Shown: positions 17,507 to 26,234 of the stretch, piece by piece
Position numbering within the stretch: the first letter of the stretch is position 1
Layout: the number at the start of each line of letters is the position of its first letter
DNA from: Flavobacterium sp. ALD4
GTDB lineage: Bacteria > Bacteroidota > Bacteroidia > Flavobacteriales > Flavobacteriaceae
Reading direction: 5' to 3'
NCBI RefSeq assembly: GCF_002836475.1
Contig: NZ_PJBJ01000030.1
Coordinates: 930,001 to 994,000, forward strand
DNA: 64,000 nucleotides
Made by a program: the position numbers and the translations under genes
Notes under the pieces: model-generated
What the model was told of the DNA's origin: nothing
Databases searched by the model: none
Seen by the model: the letters and a program-made list of their open reading frames with translations, nothing else

Positions 17507-18538
17507 TTACGCAATGCTTTTTTCAACAATTGCCCACTCACTGATCCAATTGCTTACGGTTTTACACCAAGCGTCACTATCGTTCAAACAAGGGATTGCC
17601 AAAAACTCCTCGCCTCCGTTCTCTTTGAATTCGTGGCCGGCTTCCATTGCAATTTCTTCTAATGTTTCTAGACAGTCAGATACGAAAGCGGGAGTAACAA
17701 CAGCGAGTTTTTTAATTCCTTTTTTAGGCATTTTGTTAACTTCGACATCTGTGTACGGAGTTAACCATTTGTCTCCAGCTAATCGCGACTGAAATGTTTG
17801 GCTGTATTTCCCTTCCGGTATACCTAAGATTTTGGCAACTTGCTTTGTTGTTTCATAACATTGATGACGGTAACAAAACTCATGTGCTGGCGATGGGGTA
17901 TTACAGCAAGAGCCATCAATTTTACAATGTGACTTGGTTATATCAGTCTTGCGGATGTGGCGCTCTGGAACCCCGTGATATGAGAATAATAAGTGGTCAT
18001 AGTCGTAACCTTCTAAATGTCCTTTTATTGAATCAGCTAGGTTTTGCAAGTAATCTGGCTTGTTATAAAATGCAGGAACGATTGTAAATTTCATTTCTGG
18101 GAAGTGCTTTTTGCGCAATTCTTCTGCCAGTTCTAAAATGGTGGTTGTCGAAGCCATTGCGTGCTGAGGATACAAAGGAAAAAGAAGCACTTCATTAACC
18201 CCTTTATCGTGTAGCTCTTGAAGGCCGGATAGCATGGATGGATTTCCATAACGCATAGAAAGGGAAACAGGAATATCGACTAATTTCTCTACTTTTTTGT
18301 GCATTCTTTTAGAAATAACTACCAAAGGAGAACCTTCGTCCCACCATATTTTTGCATAAGCAGCAGCTGATTTTTTAGGTCTTGTTTGTAAAATTATTCC
18401 TCGAACTAATAAGGCTCTCAACAAAAATGGAACATCAATTACATATTTATCCATTAAAAACTGATCTAAATATGGCTTTACATCTTTTGCTGTTGGACTT
18501 TCGGGAGAACCTAAATTGACTAATAATACACCTTTCAT
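17507..18538 (-). CDS. hemH: ferrochelatase
   Basis: A 343-residue enzyme inserting Fe2+ into protoporphyrin IX, the last step of protoheme synthesis. Diagnostic segments are KGVLLVNLGSPESPTAKDV at the N-terminus, SYHGVPERHIRKTD near residue 195 with the metal-binding His, SQTFQSRLAGDKWLTPYT, and VVTPAFVSDCLETLEEI with the conserved Glu cluster. A Cys-rich insert (HCKIDGSCCNTPSPAHEFCYRH) is partly typical of [2Fe-2S] or Cys-bearing variants; cluster binding is not established. It heads the leftward group hemH-MATE-MATE-hemJ. A 160-base spacer separates it from the AraC-type regulator, which runs in the same direction. Confidence 0.96.
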   Translation of the reverse strand: MKGVLLVNLGSPESPTAKDVKPYLDQFLMDKYVIDVPFLLRALLVRGIILQTRPKKSAAAYAKIWWDEGSPLVVISKRMHKKVEKLVDIPVSLSMRYGNPSMLSGLQELHDKGVNEVLLFPLYPQHAMASTTTILELAEELRKKHFPEMKFTIVPAFYNKPDYLQNLADSIKGHLEGYDYDHLLFSYHGVPERHIRKTDITKSHCKIDGSCCNTPSPAHEFCYRHQCYETTKQVAKILGIPEGKYSQTFQSRLAGDKWLTPYTDVEVNKMPKKGIKKLAVVTPAFVSDCLETLEEIAMEAGHEFKENGGEEFLAIPCLNDSDAWCKTVSNWISEWAIVEKSIA

Positions 18539-18697
18539 AAAATATTTTTTTTGTTATTATTGCTTCAGTCGTTCTGTTAAAAATGATCGAACTTGAAGAA
18601 TGAGTAATTTTATCGTAAAAGTAGTCAAAGTAGTTTTTCTATAAAATACGATTAACTATTTTTTATTTATTGTTTAATACGTAAAAGCAATGATTGA

Positions 18698-19570
18698 TTA
18701 CGTATTCGGATTTATTGACATCAAGTATTTTTTTGGCGTAGTAGCAAATTTCTTTTTGAATGCGGCGATGAAATGACTTCCTGTGCTGTATCCTATTTTT
18801 AGTCCTACCTCATTTACGTTATAAGATCCACTGTCAAGTAATTTTCGGGCGAAATCCATTTTGTAATCAAATAGAAATCCATAAACAGTATCGCCATAAA
18901 TTTGTTTGAAACCCATTTTTAGTTTCTTTAAATTCAATCCTATTTCGTCCGCTAATTCCTGCAAACCTGGTGGTTCAGCCATATTAGCAATGATGATTTC
19001 TTTGGCTTTTCTAATCTTCATCACATTGTCTTCATCGATCAAAAACGGGCATTGTTCTGCATTGGGGTCTTCTGTTCTGTTGAAATATAAACTCAATAAC
19101 TCATAGCCTTTTCCTTTGTAATATAAGTTTTTTATCGAAGGATGCAAACTGTAATGAAATAATTGCGACAGCACAATTGCCATCGACGGACTTATATTTC
19201 CGTCGTTATAATATTTTTTATCTTTATTGTCTCCACTTAAAAAAGTAATATAATCTGCTTCTGTTGAAAATAGAGCGTGAAATTTCTTGATGGAGATGAT
19301 TACCGAAATCACCCATGAATTCGGAGCTAGTTCGAGATTTAGGGGCAACTCCTTTTGAGGATTGTATAAAAGTAGGGATTTTTCTTCTTTCAATTCCAAG
19401 GCGTAATTCCCTTGATTGAATATAAATTTAGCACTTCCTTTTAATCCAAAATGAAACTGAATCAAGCCACTGCTGACTTCACGTTGGGCATTAAAGGATT
19501 CTGTGCTGTCATTCTGAAAACGAATTAAGGTAAAGTCATCTTCGATTTTTATAATTTCTTGAGAACTCAT
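18698..19570 (-). CDS. AraC family transcriptional regulator (PchR-like)
   Basis: A 290-residue DNA-binding protein. The N-terminal 170 residues form a ligand-sensing cupin-like region with VSSGLIQFHFGLKG and the C-terminal 100 residues carry two helix-turn-helix units: LQELADEIGLNLKKLKMGF and VNEVGLKIGYSTGSHFIAAF, followed by the PKKYL end. The KLKMGFKQIYGDTVYGFL stretch is characteristic of the PchR/YbtA branch, whose known members respond to siderophores and iron. It lies divergently from hemA, between the two halves of the heme cluster, so control of heme synthesis is a reasonable inference. A perfect dyad sits in its leader at 19617-19633. Confidence 0.88.
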   Translation of the reverse strand: MSSQEIIKIEDDFTLIRFQNDSTESFNAQREVSSGLIQFHFGLKGSAKFIFNQGNYALELKEEKSLLLYNPQKELPLNLELAPNSWVISVIISIKKFHALFSTEADYITFLSGDNKDKKYYNDGNISPSMAIVLSQLFHYSLHPSIKNLYYKGKGYELLSLYFNRTEDPNAEQCPFLIDEDNVMKIRKAKEIIIANMAEPPGLQELADEIGLNLKKLKMGFKQIYGDTVYGFLFDYKMDFARKLLDSGSYNVNEVGLKIGYSTGSHFIAAFKKKFATTPKKYLMSINPNT

Positions 19571-19616
19571 AGCGATATTTTTTAATTTAAAAGATAACGA
19601 TTACAAACTTCTTTAG

Positions 19617-19633
19617 TTTAGAACGACTCTAAA
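19617..19633. promoter_or_regulatory. candidate operator dyad in the araC-type gene leader
   Basis: TTTAGA-ACGAC-TCTAAA is a perfect 6-base inverted repeat with a 5-base centre, between the divergent regulator and hemA genes. The core AGAACGACT recurs once upstream of hemH (complement near 18562-18573). A role in autoregulation or heme control is inferred; the shared 9-mer could be chance. Confidence 0.4.
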
Positions 19634-19663
19634 TTAGTAAAGCGTTATAACTTGATTTCACTG

Positions 19664-19671
19664 CAAAAATA
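19664..19671 (-). promoter_or_regulatory. -7 element for the AraC-type regulator
   Basis: TATTTTTG on the minus strand matches TAnnTTTG and would give a leader of about 85 bases that contains the dyad at 19617-19633. No TTTG at the ideal -33 distance. Confidence 0.45.
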
Positions 19672-19765
19672 GGTGTTTTTACATTAAAACAGACGATTAG
19701 AAATAAAAAAACATACAGCGATACAAAAAGTACTTCTAGCGTTACTTTTATAAAGTCTTTAGTGA

Positions 19766-19773
19766 TAATTTTG
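19766..19773 (+). promoter_or_regulatory. -7 element for hemA
   Basis: TAATTTTG matches TAnnTTTG 25 bases before the hemA ATG at 19799. The -33 region (around 19741-19745) is a poor match. It would drive the whole hemA-C-D-E-x-F series. Confidence 0.5.
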
Positions 19774-19798
19774 TACCACTTTTTGGAAAAGTATTTAT

Positions 19799-21055
19799 AT
19801 GGAAAATAACAACTTATCAAAGCACCTCTATTTTTACTCTGTTGGATTAAGCTATAAAAAAGCAGATGCGGAGATTAGAGGAAGATTTAGCTTAGATGCT
19901 TTAGCTAAAACACGTTTACTTGAGCAAGCAAAAAATGACGGTATTGAAAGCTTAATCGTGACTTCGACCTGTAACAGAACTGAAATTTACGGATTTGCAG
20001 AACACCCTTTTCAATTAATAAAATTGATTTGTGAAAACAGTCAAGGCAGTGTTGAAGAATTCCAAAAAGTTGGTTTTGTATATAAAAATCATGAGGCCAT
20101 AAGTCATATGTTTCGAGTGGGAACAGGATTAGATAGCCAAATTCTTGGTGATTTTGAAATTATTTCCCAAATAAGAACCAGTTTTAGCCAGTCGAAATCG
20201 TTAGGTCTTGCCAGTAATTTCATGGAAAGATTAGTGAATGCGGTAATTCAGGCGAGTAAAAAAATTAAAACAGATACAGAAATAAGTTCCGGAGCCACTT
20301 CGGTGTCTTTTGCTTCCGTTCAATATATTATCAAGAACGTCGAAGACATTGGGAACAAAAATATTCTATTGTTCGGAACAGGAAAAATTGGTCGAAATAC
20401 CTGTGAAAATTTGGTAAAACATACCAAAAACGAGCACATTACTCTAATCAACAGGACGAAGGATAAAGCGGAAAAATTAGCGGGTAAACTCAACTTAATT
20501 GTAAAAGATTATTCAGAATTACATCTTGAATTACAAAAAGCAGATGTGGTTGTGGTGGCAACAGGCGCGCAAAACCCTACTGTGGATAAAGCAATTTTGA
20601 ACCTAAAAAAACCTTTGTTGATTTTGGATTTATCCATTCCAAAAAATGTGAATCAAGACGTGCAGGAATTAGAGGGTGTTACTTTAATCCATATGGATTA
20701 TTTGTCCCAACTAACGGACGAAACATTAGAAAACAGAAAAAAACACATTCCCGCAGCTGAAGCCATTATTGAAGAAATAAAAGAAGAGTTTGTTGCTTGG
20801 ACAAAAGGCAGAAAATTTGCGCCAACGATTAATGCGTTGAAAGAAAAATTGAATGCTATAAAAACTTCGGAATTGGATTTTCAAAGCAGAAAAATTTCTG
20901 ATTTTAACCTAGAACAGGCTGAAATTATCAGTGCAAGAATAATCCAAAAAATAACAACACACTTTGCCAACCATTTGAAAGATGACGATACCATGGTAGA
21001 TGAAAGCATCGAATGGATTGAAAAAGTTTTCAAAATTGGCGTTACCGTAAAATAA
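19799..21055 (+). CDS. hemA: glutamyl-tRNA reductase
   Basis: A 418-residue enzyme that reduces glutamyl-tRNA(Glu) to glutamate-1-semialdehyde, the committed first step of C5-pathway tetrapyrrole synthesis. The catalytic Cys lies in SLIVTSTCNRTEIYG (about residue 60). GTGLDSQILGDFEIISQIR and LFGTGKIGRNTCENL (NADPH-binding domain) follow, then the C-terminal dimerisation helices. It opens the rightward heme operon, 44 bases ahead of hemC. The start ATG is 25 bases after a TAnnTTTG box. hemL, the next enzyme of the pathway, is not in this window. Confidence 0.97.
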   Translation: MENNNLSKHLYFYSVGLSYKKADAEIRGRFSLDALAKTRLLEQAKNDGIESLIVTSTCNRTEIYGFAEHPFQLIKLICENSQGSVEEFQKVGFVYKNHEAISHMFRVGTGLDSQILGDFEIISQIRTSFSQSKSLGLASNFMERLVNAVIQASKKIKTDTEISSGATSVSFASVQYIIKNVEDIGNKNILLFGTGKIGRNTCENLVKHTKNEHITLINRTKDKAEKLAGKLNLIVKDYSELHLELQKADVVVVATGAQNPTVDKAILNLKKPLLILDLSIPKNVNQDVQELEGVTLIHMDYLSQLTDETLENRKKHIPAAEAIIEEIKEEFVAWTKGRKFAPTINALKEKLNAIKTSELDFQSRKISDFNLEQAEIISARIIQKITTHFANHLKDDDTMVDESIEWIEKVFKIGVTVK

Positions 21056-21099
21056 AAACCTTAATTAATCTTAATTTCTTACTGGTTTAAATAATAAAA

Positions 21100-22026
21100 A
21101 TGGCAGATAAAATTATACGAATCGGAACGCGCGACAGCGAACTGGCCTTATGGCAAGCACATACGGTAGAAAAAAAGCTTAACGATTTGGGGTATAAAAC
21201 CGAAATTGTAGCTGTCAAAGCGCAAGGGGATATTATTCTTGACAAACCCCTTTACGAACTCGGAATCACAGGAATATTTACAAAAACATTGGATATTGCC
21301 ATGATTAACGGTCAGGTAGATATTGCAGTGCATTCCATGAAAGATGTTCCCACTGCACTGCCCACAGGAATTGTTCAAGCTGCGGTTCTGGAAAGAGCCA
21401 CAACATTGGATATTTTAGTACATAAAGGCAATCTTGATTTTCTTAACGAATCAGGAACTATTGCTACAGGAAGTTTGCGCCGTCAAGCGCAATGGCTAAA
21501 TAAGTATCCAACGCACAAAGTAGTTGACTTACGTGGAAACGTAAATACTAGAATGCAAAAATTGCATGACAACGACTGGAGCGGAGCTGTTTTTGCAGCG
21601 GCAGGTTTGGAAAGAATCAACTTAAAGCCTGAAAATTATATCAATTTAGATTGGATGATTCCCGCTCCCGCCCAAGGAGCAATGGTGGTTGTCGCAATGC
21701 AGGAAGATGCGTTTTCATTAGATGCTTTATCTCAGTTAAATGATATTGAAACCGAAATAGTAACTTATATCGAACGCCAGTTTCTAAAAACTCTGGAAGG
21801 TGGTTGTACCGCACCGATTGGAGCTTTAGCGCGTTATAACGAAGAGCAAGATACGATTCATTTTCAAGGGGTTTTATTTTCGCTTGACGGAAAAGAAAAA
21901 ATAGAAGTGGATAAAGTTGTCCCTATTGAAGAATGGAAAAAATTAGGTTTCTTTTCTGCTCAGGAAGTTTTAAATAATGGCGGAACAAAATTGATGACAG
22001 AAATTAAAAACAAATTGAAGAAATAA
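21100..22026 (+). CDS. hemC: porphobilinogen deaminase (hydroxymethylbilane synthase)
   Basis: A 308-residue cytosolic enzyme that condenses four porphobilinogens into hydroxymethylbilane. The N-terminus is IRIGTRDSELALWQAH; HSMKDVPTALP contains the catalytic Asp region; GSLRRQAQW and LRGNVNTRMQKL bind substrate. FLKTLEGGCTAPIGA supplies the Cys to which the dipyrromethane cofactor attaches. Length is typical. Its TAA stop shares its last base with the ATG of hemD, indicating translational coupling. Confidence 0.97.
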   Translation: MADKIIRIGTRDSELALWQAHTVEKKLNDLGYKTEIVAVKAQGDIILDKPLYELGITGIFTKTLDIAMINGQVDIAVHSMKDVPTALPTGIVQAAVLERATTLDILVHKGNLDFLNESGTIATGSLRRQAQWLNKYPTHKVVDLRGNVNTRMQKLHDNDWSGAVFAAAGLERINLKPENYINLDWMIPAPAQGAMVVVAMQEDAFSLDALSQLNDIETEIVTYIERQFLKTLEGGCTAPIGALARYNEEQDTIHFQGVLFSLDGKEKIEVDKVVPIEEWKKLGFFSAQEVLNNGGTKLMTEIKNKLKK

Positions 22027-22730
22027 TGAGTCAAACAAGTATTTTATCAACCAAAACATTGTCAGATGAACAAAGGCAAGCATTTCTTGATGCTAATTTT
22101 GATCTCTTAGAACAAGATTTTATCGAAATTAAAAACAACCTTTTTGAATTAAATAAAATCAATAATAATTTGATTTTCAGTAGCCAAAATGCTGTTTTAA
22201 GTTTATTGGAACAAAACGGTTGGGAAATTCTTAAAACTAAAAGTGTCTTTTGTGTAGGAATTAAAACAAAAGAGTTACTTGAAGTGAACGGTTTTACCGT
22301 GGATGTATATATGGATTATGCATCCGAATTAGCGGAGATAATTACTTTAATTTACAACAAAGAAAGCTATACTTTTTTAAGCGGAAATTTGCGTAAGGAA
22401 ACCTTACCAGAAGCATTAAAAAGCGAAGGGATTATATTTAATGAAATAGAAGTTTATCAAACTACGTTAGCACCTTTCAAAATATCAGAACAGGAAAAAT
22501 TTGATGGAATAATGTTTTTTAGTCCATCTGCTGTTGAAAGTTATTTGACAAACAACAAAATCAAAAATGAAATTTGTTTTTGTGTAGGCAATACCACCGC
22601 AAAATCATTAGAATTAAACAAAGTTAAAAACATTGTAATTGCCGAAATACCAACAATCGAAGACGTAATTATTGAAGTGATTCAATATTATAATCCGGAA
22701 GAAATTATAGAGCCTACAGCTGAAAATTAA
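22026..22730 (+). CDS. hemD: uroporphyrinogen-III synthase
   Basis: A 234-residue protein predicted to close and invert ring D of hydroxymethylbilane. HemD sequences are poorly conserved; recognition rests on [56 protein letters not shown], and [13 protein letters not shown] followed by [12 protein letters not shown], and on its position overlapping hemC by one base and preceding hemE. Two alternating Rossmann-like halves are apparent. Function from context is very secure. Confidence 0.93.
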   Translation: MSQTSILSTKTLSDEQRQAFLDANFDLLEQDFIEIKNNLFELNKINNNLIFSSQNAVLSLLEQNGWEILKTKSVFCVGIKTKELLEVNGFTVDVYMDYASELAEIITLIYNKESYTFLSGNLRKETLPEALKSEGIIFNEIEVYQTTLAPFKISEQEKFDGIMFFSPSAVESYLTNNKIKNEICFCVGNTTAKSLELNKVKNIVIAEIPTIEDVIIEVIQYYNPEEIIEPTAEN

Positions 22731-22776
22731 AAAATCCCATAACCTCGTTGCGGTGGGGAATAAAAAAGATAGAATT

Positions 22777-23805
22777 ATGTTAAAGAACGACTTATTTTTA
22801 AGAGCATTAAAAGGAGAAACTGTTGAACGTCCGCCAGTTTGGATGATGCGTCAAGCTGGAAGATATTTACCAGAATTTATCGCTTTGCGTGATAAATATG
22901 ATTTTTTTACCCGTTGTCAAACACCAGAATTGGCAGCAGAAATCACGGTTCAGCCTATTCGCCGCATTGCTCCGGATGCAGCGATTTTATTTTCAGACAT
23001 CTTGGTTATTCCGCAAGCAATGGGAATTGAAGTATTGATGAAACCAAATTTCGGTCCGTTTTTACCAAACCCGATTCGTACGATTCAGGATGTAGAGAAA
23101 GTAATTGTTCCTGATGTACATGAAACTTTAGGATACGTTTTTGACGCTATTAAATTGACAAAAGAAATGTTGAATGATGAGGTGCCGTTAATTGGTTTCG
23201 CAGGTTCACCATGGACAATTATGTGTTATGCGGTAGAAGGACAAGGATCTAAAAGCTTTGATAAAGCGAAAGGGTTTTGTTTCTCACATCCAGAAGCAGC
23301 TCATGTTTTATTGCAAAAAATTACTGATACTACTATTTTATATTTAAAAGAAAAAGTAAAATCGGGCGTAGATGCCGTTCAAGTCTTTGACTCTTGGGGC
23401 GGAATGTTATCTCCTGTAGATTATCAAGAATTCTCTTGGAAATATATTAACCAAATCATTGAAGCTTTGGCCGATGATGCTCCGGTAATTGTTTTTGGAA
23501 AAGGATGTTGGTTTGCCCTTGGCGAAATGGGAAAAAGTCGCGCTTCTGCATTAGGAGTGGACTGGACTTGCTCACCAAGAAATGCAAGATATTTGTCAGG
23601 TGGAAATATTACTTTACAAGGTAATTTTGACCCTTCCAGATTATTGTCACCTATTCCGGTGATTAAGAAAATGGTAAATGAAATGATTGACGAATTCGGG
23701 AAAGACAAATACATAGCAAACCTCGGACACGGTATTTTGCCAAACATTCCGGTGGATCACGCTAAAGCATTTGTCGACGCGGTGAAAGAATACAAGCAGA
23801 AATAG
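22777..23805 (+). CDS. hemE: uroporphyrinogen decarboxylase
   Basis: A 342-residue enzyme that decarboxylates the four acetate side chains of uroporphyrinogen III to give coproporphyrinogen III. Landmarks are [17 protein letters not shown] near residue 20 (substrate arginines), [12 protein letters not shown] (catalytic Asp region), [16 protein letters not shown] and the C-terminal [15 protein letters not shown]. The frame is open from an ATG at 22753, but the ATG at 22777 starts the conserved [12 protein letters not shown] and is preferred. It is followed without any gap by a small unknown gene. Confidence 0.96.
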   Translation: MLKNDLFLRALKGETVERPPVWMMRQAGRYLPEFIALRDKYDFFTRCQTPELAAEITVQPIRRIAPDAAILFSDILVIPQAMGIEVLMKPNFGPFLPNPIRTIQDVEKVIVPDVHETLGYVFDAIKLTKEMLNDEVPLIGFAGSPWTIMCYAVEGQGSKSFDKAKGFCFSHPEAAHVLLQKITDTTILYLKEKVKSGVDAVQVFDSWGGMLSPVDYQEFSWKYINQIIEALADDAPVIVFGKGCWFALGEMGKSRASALGVDWTCSPRNARYLSGGNITLQGNFDPSRLLSPIPVIKKMVNEMIDEFGKDKYIANLGHGILPNIPVDHAKAFVDAVKEYKQK

Positions 23806-24189
23806 ATGCTGAATAAAGGACTTCGAGACGAAAAGAAAGTGAAAATGGACACTATGTTAAGTACTTTACTTTCTTTGGCTTTTGTTCCGAAATTTTGGAA
23901 TATCGAAGACACAAGTCTCCTTGATAATCAGTTAACCCATTTTGGATTGACAACCGATATTCTGAATCAAATTGAAGAAAAAGACTTGATTTCGTTATTG
24001 GATAAACAGGAGATGGATTGGGCTCAAAAAGAGCAATTTGGTGATTTTTTAATCGCTTTTTCAAAGGATAATTCATTTGATTTATCAGACAAAGCAATTG
24101 CTATTTACGAGCATATTCAATCCGGAAGTAAAACATTTTCTTTTGAAATTTTTAATAAAATAGCTTCTGCAAAAGTAAATTTAAAATGA
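23806..24189 (+). CDS. hypothetical protein between hemE and hemF, up to 127 aa
   Basis: Not recognised. The ATG at 23806 follows the hemE stop with no gap, and an internal ATG at 23845 (MDTMLSTLLSLAF) is an equally possible start giving 114 residues. The product is soluble, acidic and helix-rich, with no signal peptide, membrane segment or conserved Cys/His pattern. Its end overlaps the hemF start by four bases (ATGA), so it is firmly inside the heme operon and probably translationally coupled on both sides. Context suggests an accessory role in heme synthesis, but nothing in its sequence shows one. Confidence 0.75.
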   Translation: MLNKGLRDEKKVKMDTMLSTLLSLAFVPKFWNIEDTSLLDNQLTHFGLTTDILNQIEEKDLISLLDKQEMDWAQKEQFGDFLIAFSKDNSFDLSDKAIAIYEHIQSGSKTFSFEIFNKIASAKVNLK

Positions 24190-25094
24190 AAGAACAATTC
24201 TACAAATACATACAAAATCTTCAAGATCAAATTATCGCAGGATTAGAAGCTGTCGACGGTCATGCTAAATTTCGGGAGGATCTTTGGGAACGTCTGGAAG
24301 GTGGAGGTGGTAGAACCCGCGTTATCGAAAATGGAGCTGTTTTTGAAAAAGGCGGAGTAAATGTTTCTGCGGTGCATGGTAAATTACCGGAAGCTATGCA
24401 GAAATTATTTAATGTAGGAGAAGCCGATTTTTTTGCCTGCGGACTCAGTTTAGTTCTGCATCCAAAAAGCCCAATGGTGCCAACGGTTCATGCCAATTGG
24501 CGCTATTTCGAAATGTATGATGAGAACGGAAATATAATTCAGCAATGGTTTGGTGGAGGACAGGATCTGACTCCTTATTATTTATTTGAAGAAGATGCAA
24601 CGCACTTTCATCAAACCTGCAAAATAGCCTGTGATAAACATAATCCGGATTTTTATACAAAATATAAAAAACAATGTGACAATTATTTTTGGAACGCACA
24701 TCGGAATGAAGCACGTGGAGTAGGTGGGTTATTTTTTGATTATTGCAAAGCAAACGAAGAGCAAAGTATGCAGGATTGGTTTAACTTTGTTAGTGAAGTA
24801 GGAGATAGTTTCCTCGAAGCGTATGTTCCAATAGTAGAAAAGAGAAAAGGATTAGCTTACACGCCTGAACATAAAACATGGCAGGAAATACGTCGTGGAC
24901 GTTATGTAGAATTCAATTTGGTTCATGATAAAGGTACTTTATTTGGACTAAAAACCAACGGCAGAATCGAAAGCATATTGATGTCTTTACCACCAAATGT
25001 ACAGTGGGTATACGATCATCATCCGGAATCTGGAAGCGAAGAAGAAAAGTTAGTCAAAGTATTAGAAGAGCCAATAAAATGGATTGTAGATTGA
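24186..25094 (+). CDS. hemF: oxygen-dependent coproporphyrinogen III oxidase
   Basis: A 302-residue enzyme that oxidatively decarboxylates coproporphyrinogen III to protoporphyrinogen IX using O2. Recognised by LEGGGGRTRVIENGAVFEKG, HPKSPMVPTVHANWRYFEM, WFGGGQDLTPYYLFEEDATH with conserved Asp and His, GVGGLFFDYC, RRGRYVEFNLVHDKGT and the C-terminal SLPPNVQWVYDHHPE. Its start overlaps the preceding gene by four bases. The presence of HemF and HemJ points to an aerobic route to protoporphyrin. It ends before a repeat-bearing spacer ahead of hemB. Confidence 0.97.
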   Translation: MKEQFYKYIQNLQDQIIAGLEAVDGHAKFREDLWERLEGGGGRTRVIENGAVFEKGGVNVSAVHGKLPEAMQKLFNVGEADFFACGLSLVLHPKSPMVPTVHANWRYFEMYDENGNIIQQWFGGGQDLTPYYLFEEDATHFHQTCKIACDKHNPDFYTKYKKQCDNYFWNAHRNEARGVGGLFFDYCKANEEQSMQDWFNFVSEVGDSFLEAYVPIVEKRKGLAYTPEHKTWQEIRRGRYVEFNLVHDKGTLFGLKTNGRIESILMSLPPNVQWVYDHHPESGSEEEKLVKVLEEPIKWIVD

Positions 25095-25099
25095 TGAGC

Positions 25100-25180
25100 A
25101 ACGATTTTTGATTTCAGATTTTCTGACTTCAACAATTTGTTTTAAATCATAAATCAGCAATCGTTAATCTAAAATCATAA
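25100..25180. repeat. imperfect inverted repeat between hemF and hemB
   Basis: ACGATTTTTGATTTCAGATT on the left is partly mirrored by AATCAGCAATCGTTAATCT and a following AAAATCATAAATT. The right arm resembles that of the repeat at 11127-11207. It may attenuate read-through from hemF into hemB. Confidence 0.45.
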
Positions 25181-25185
25181 ATTAT

Positions 25186-26187
25186 ATGTTCCCATTACAC
25201 AGAGGTAGAAGATTACGCGTTAACGAATCCATGAGAAGTCTTGTTCGTGAAACCACTTTAAGTCCGTCAGATTTTATGTTTCCGATGTTTATTGCAGAGG
25301 GAGAAAATGTAAAAATAGAAATCGCGTCGATGCCGGGAATCTTTCGTCGATCGATTGATTTAACCTTGGAAGAAATCAAAGAAATCTATGCTTTGGGCAT
25401 TCGTGCGGTGAACATTTATGTAAAAGTAAGCGAAAATCTTAAAGACAATACTGGAAAAGAAGCTTGGAATAAGGACGGGTTAATGCAAGAAGCTATTCGT
25501 GCCATCAAAGTGGTTTGTCCTGAAATGATCGTCATGCCAGATGTAGCCTTAGATCCTTATTCTATATATGGTCACGACGGTATTATAGAAAATGGAGATG
25601 TAGCTAACGATGCTACAAATGATGCTTTGGTAAAAATGGCTGTTTCACATGCAGCTGCTGGAGCCGATTTTGTTGCGCCATCTGATATGATGGACGGACG
25701 TGTTTTGAGATTGCGCCAAGGACTTGATGCTGCAGGATTCCATAATGTGGGAATTATGAGCTATTCGGCTAAATATGCTTCGGCTTTTTACGGACCATTT
25801 CGTGATGCCTTAGACAGTGCGCCAGTTGACAATAAAGAAATTCCAAAAGATAAAAAAACCTATCAAATGGATTATGCTAATCGTATTGAAGCCGTCAAAG
25901 AAGCCCTTTGGGATGTTGAAGAAGGTGCAGATATGGTTATGGTAAAACCCGGAATTGCTTATTTAGATATTGTACGTGAAGTAAAAAATGCAGTAAATGT
26001 GCCGGTAACGGTATTTCATGTTTCTGGTGAATATGCCATGATTAAGGCCGCAGCCGAAAGAGGATGGTTAGACCATGATAAGACTATGATGGAGCAATTA
26101 ATGTGTATCAAACGTGCTGGAGCAAGTTTAATTTCTACTTATTTCGCAAAGGAAGCTGCTGTGATTTTAAATAAACAAAAGGGATAA
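25186..26187 (+). CDS. hemB: delta-aminolevulinic acid dehydratase (porphobilinogen synthase)
   Basis: A 333-residue enzyme that condenses two 5-aminolevulinates into porphobilinogen. The Schiff-base lysines are in SYSAKYASAFYGPFRDAL and MVMVKPGIAYLDIV. In the metal loop the sequence is DVALDPYSIYGHDG, where zinc-dependent enzymes have three Cys. This Asp-rich form is known from magnesium- or potassium-stimulated bacterial enzymes, so catalytic zinc is not expected. The gene is last in the rightward heme series, separated from hemF by 91 bases containing a repeat. Confidence 0.97.
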   Translation: MFPLHRGRRLRVNESMRSLVRETTLSPSDFMFPMFIAEGENVKIEIASMPGIFRRSIDLTLEEIKEIYALGIRAVNIYVKVSENLKDNTGKEAWNKDGLMQEAIRAIKVVCPEMIVMPDVALDPYSIYGHDGIIENGDVANDATNDALVKMAVSHAAAGADFVAPSDMMDGRVLRLRQGLDAAGFHNVGIMSYSAKYASAFYGPFRDALDSAPVDNKEIPKDKKTYQMDYANRIEAVKEALWDVEEGADMVMVKPGIAYLDIVREVKNAVNVPVTVFHVSGEYAMIKAAAERGWLDHDKTMMEQLMCIKRAGASLISTYFAKEAAVILNKQKG

Positions 26188-26234
26188 GCATCATTTTATA
26201 AGTACGTTAACCTTACATTTAAACACTACAAATT

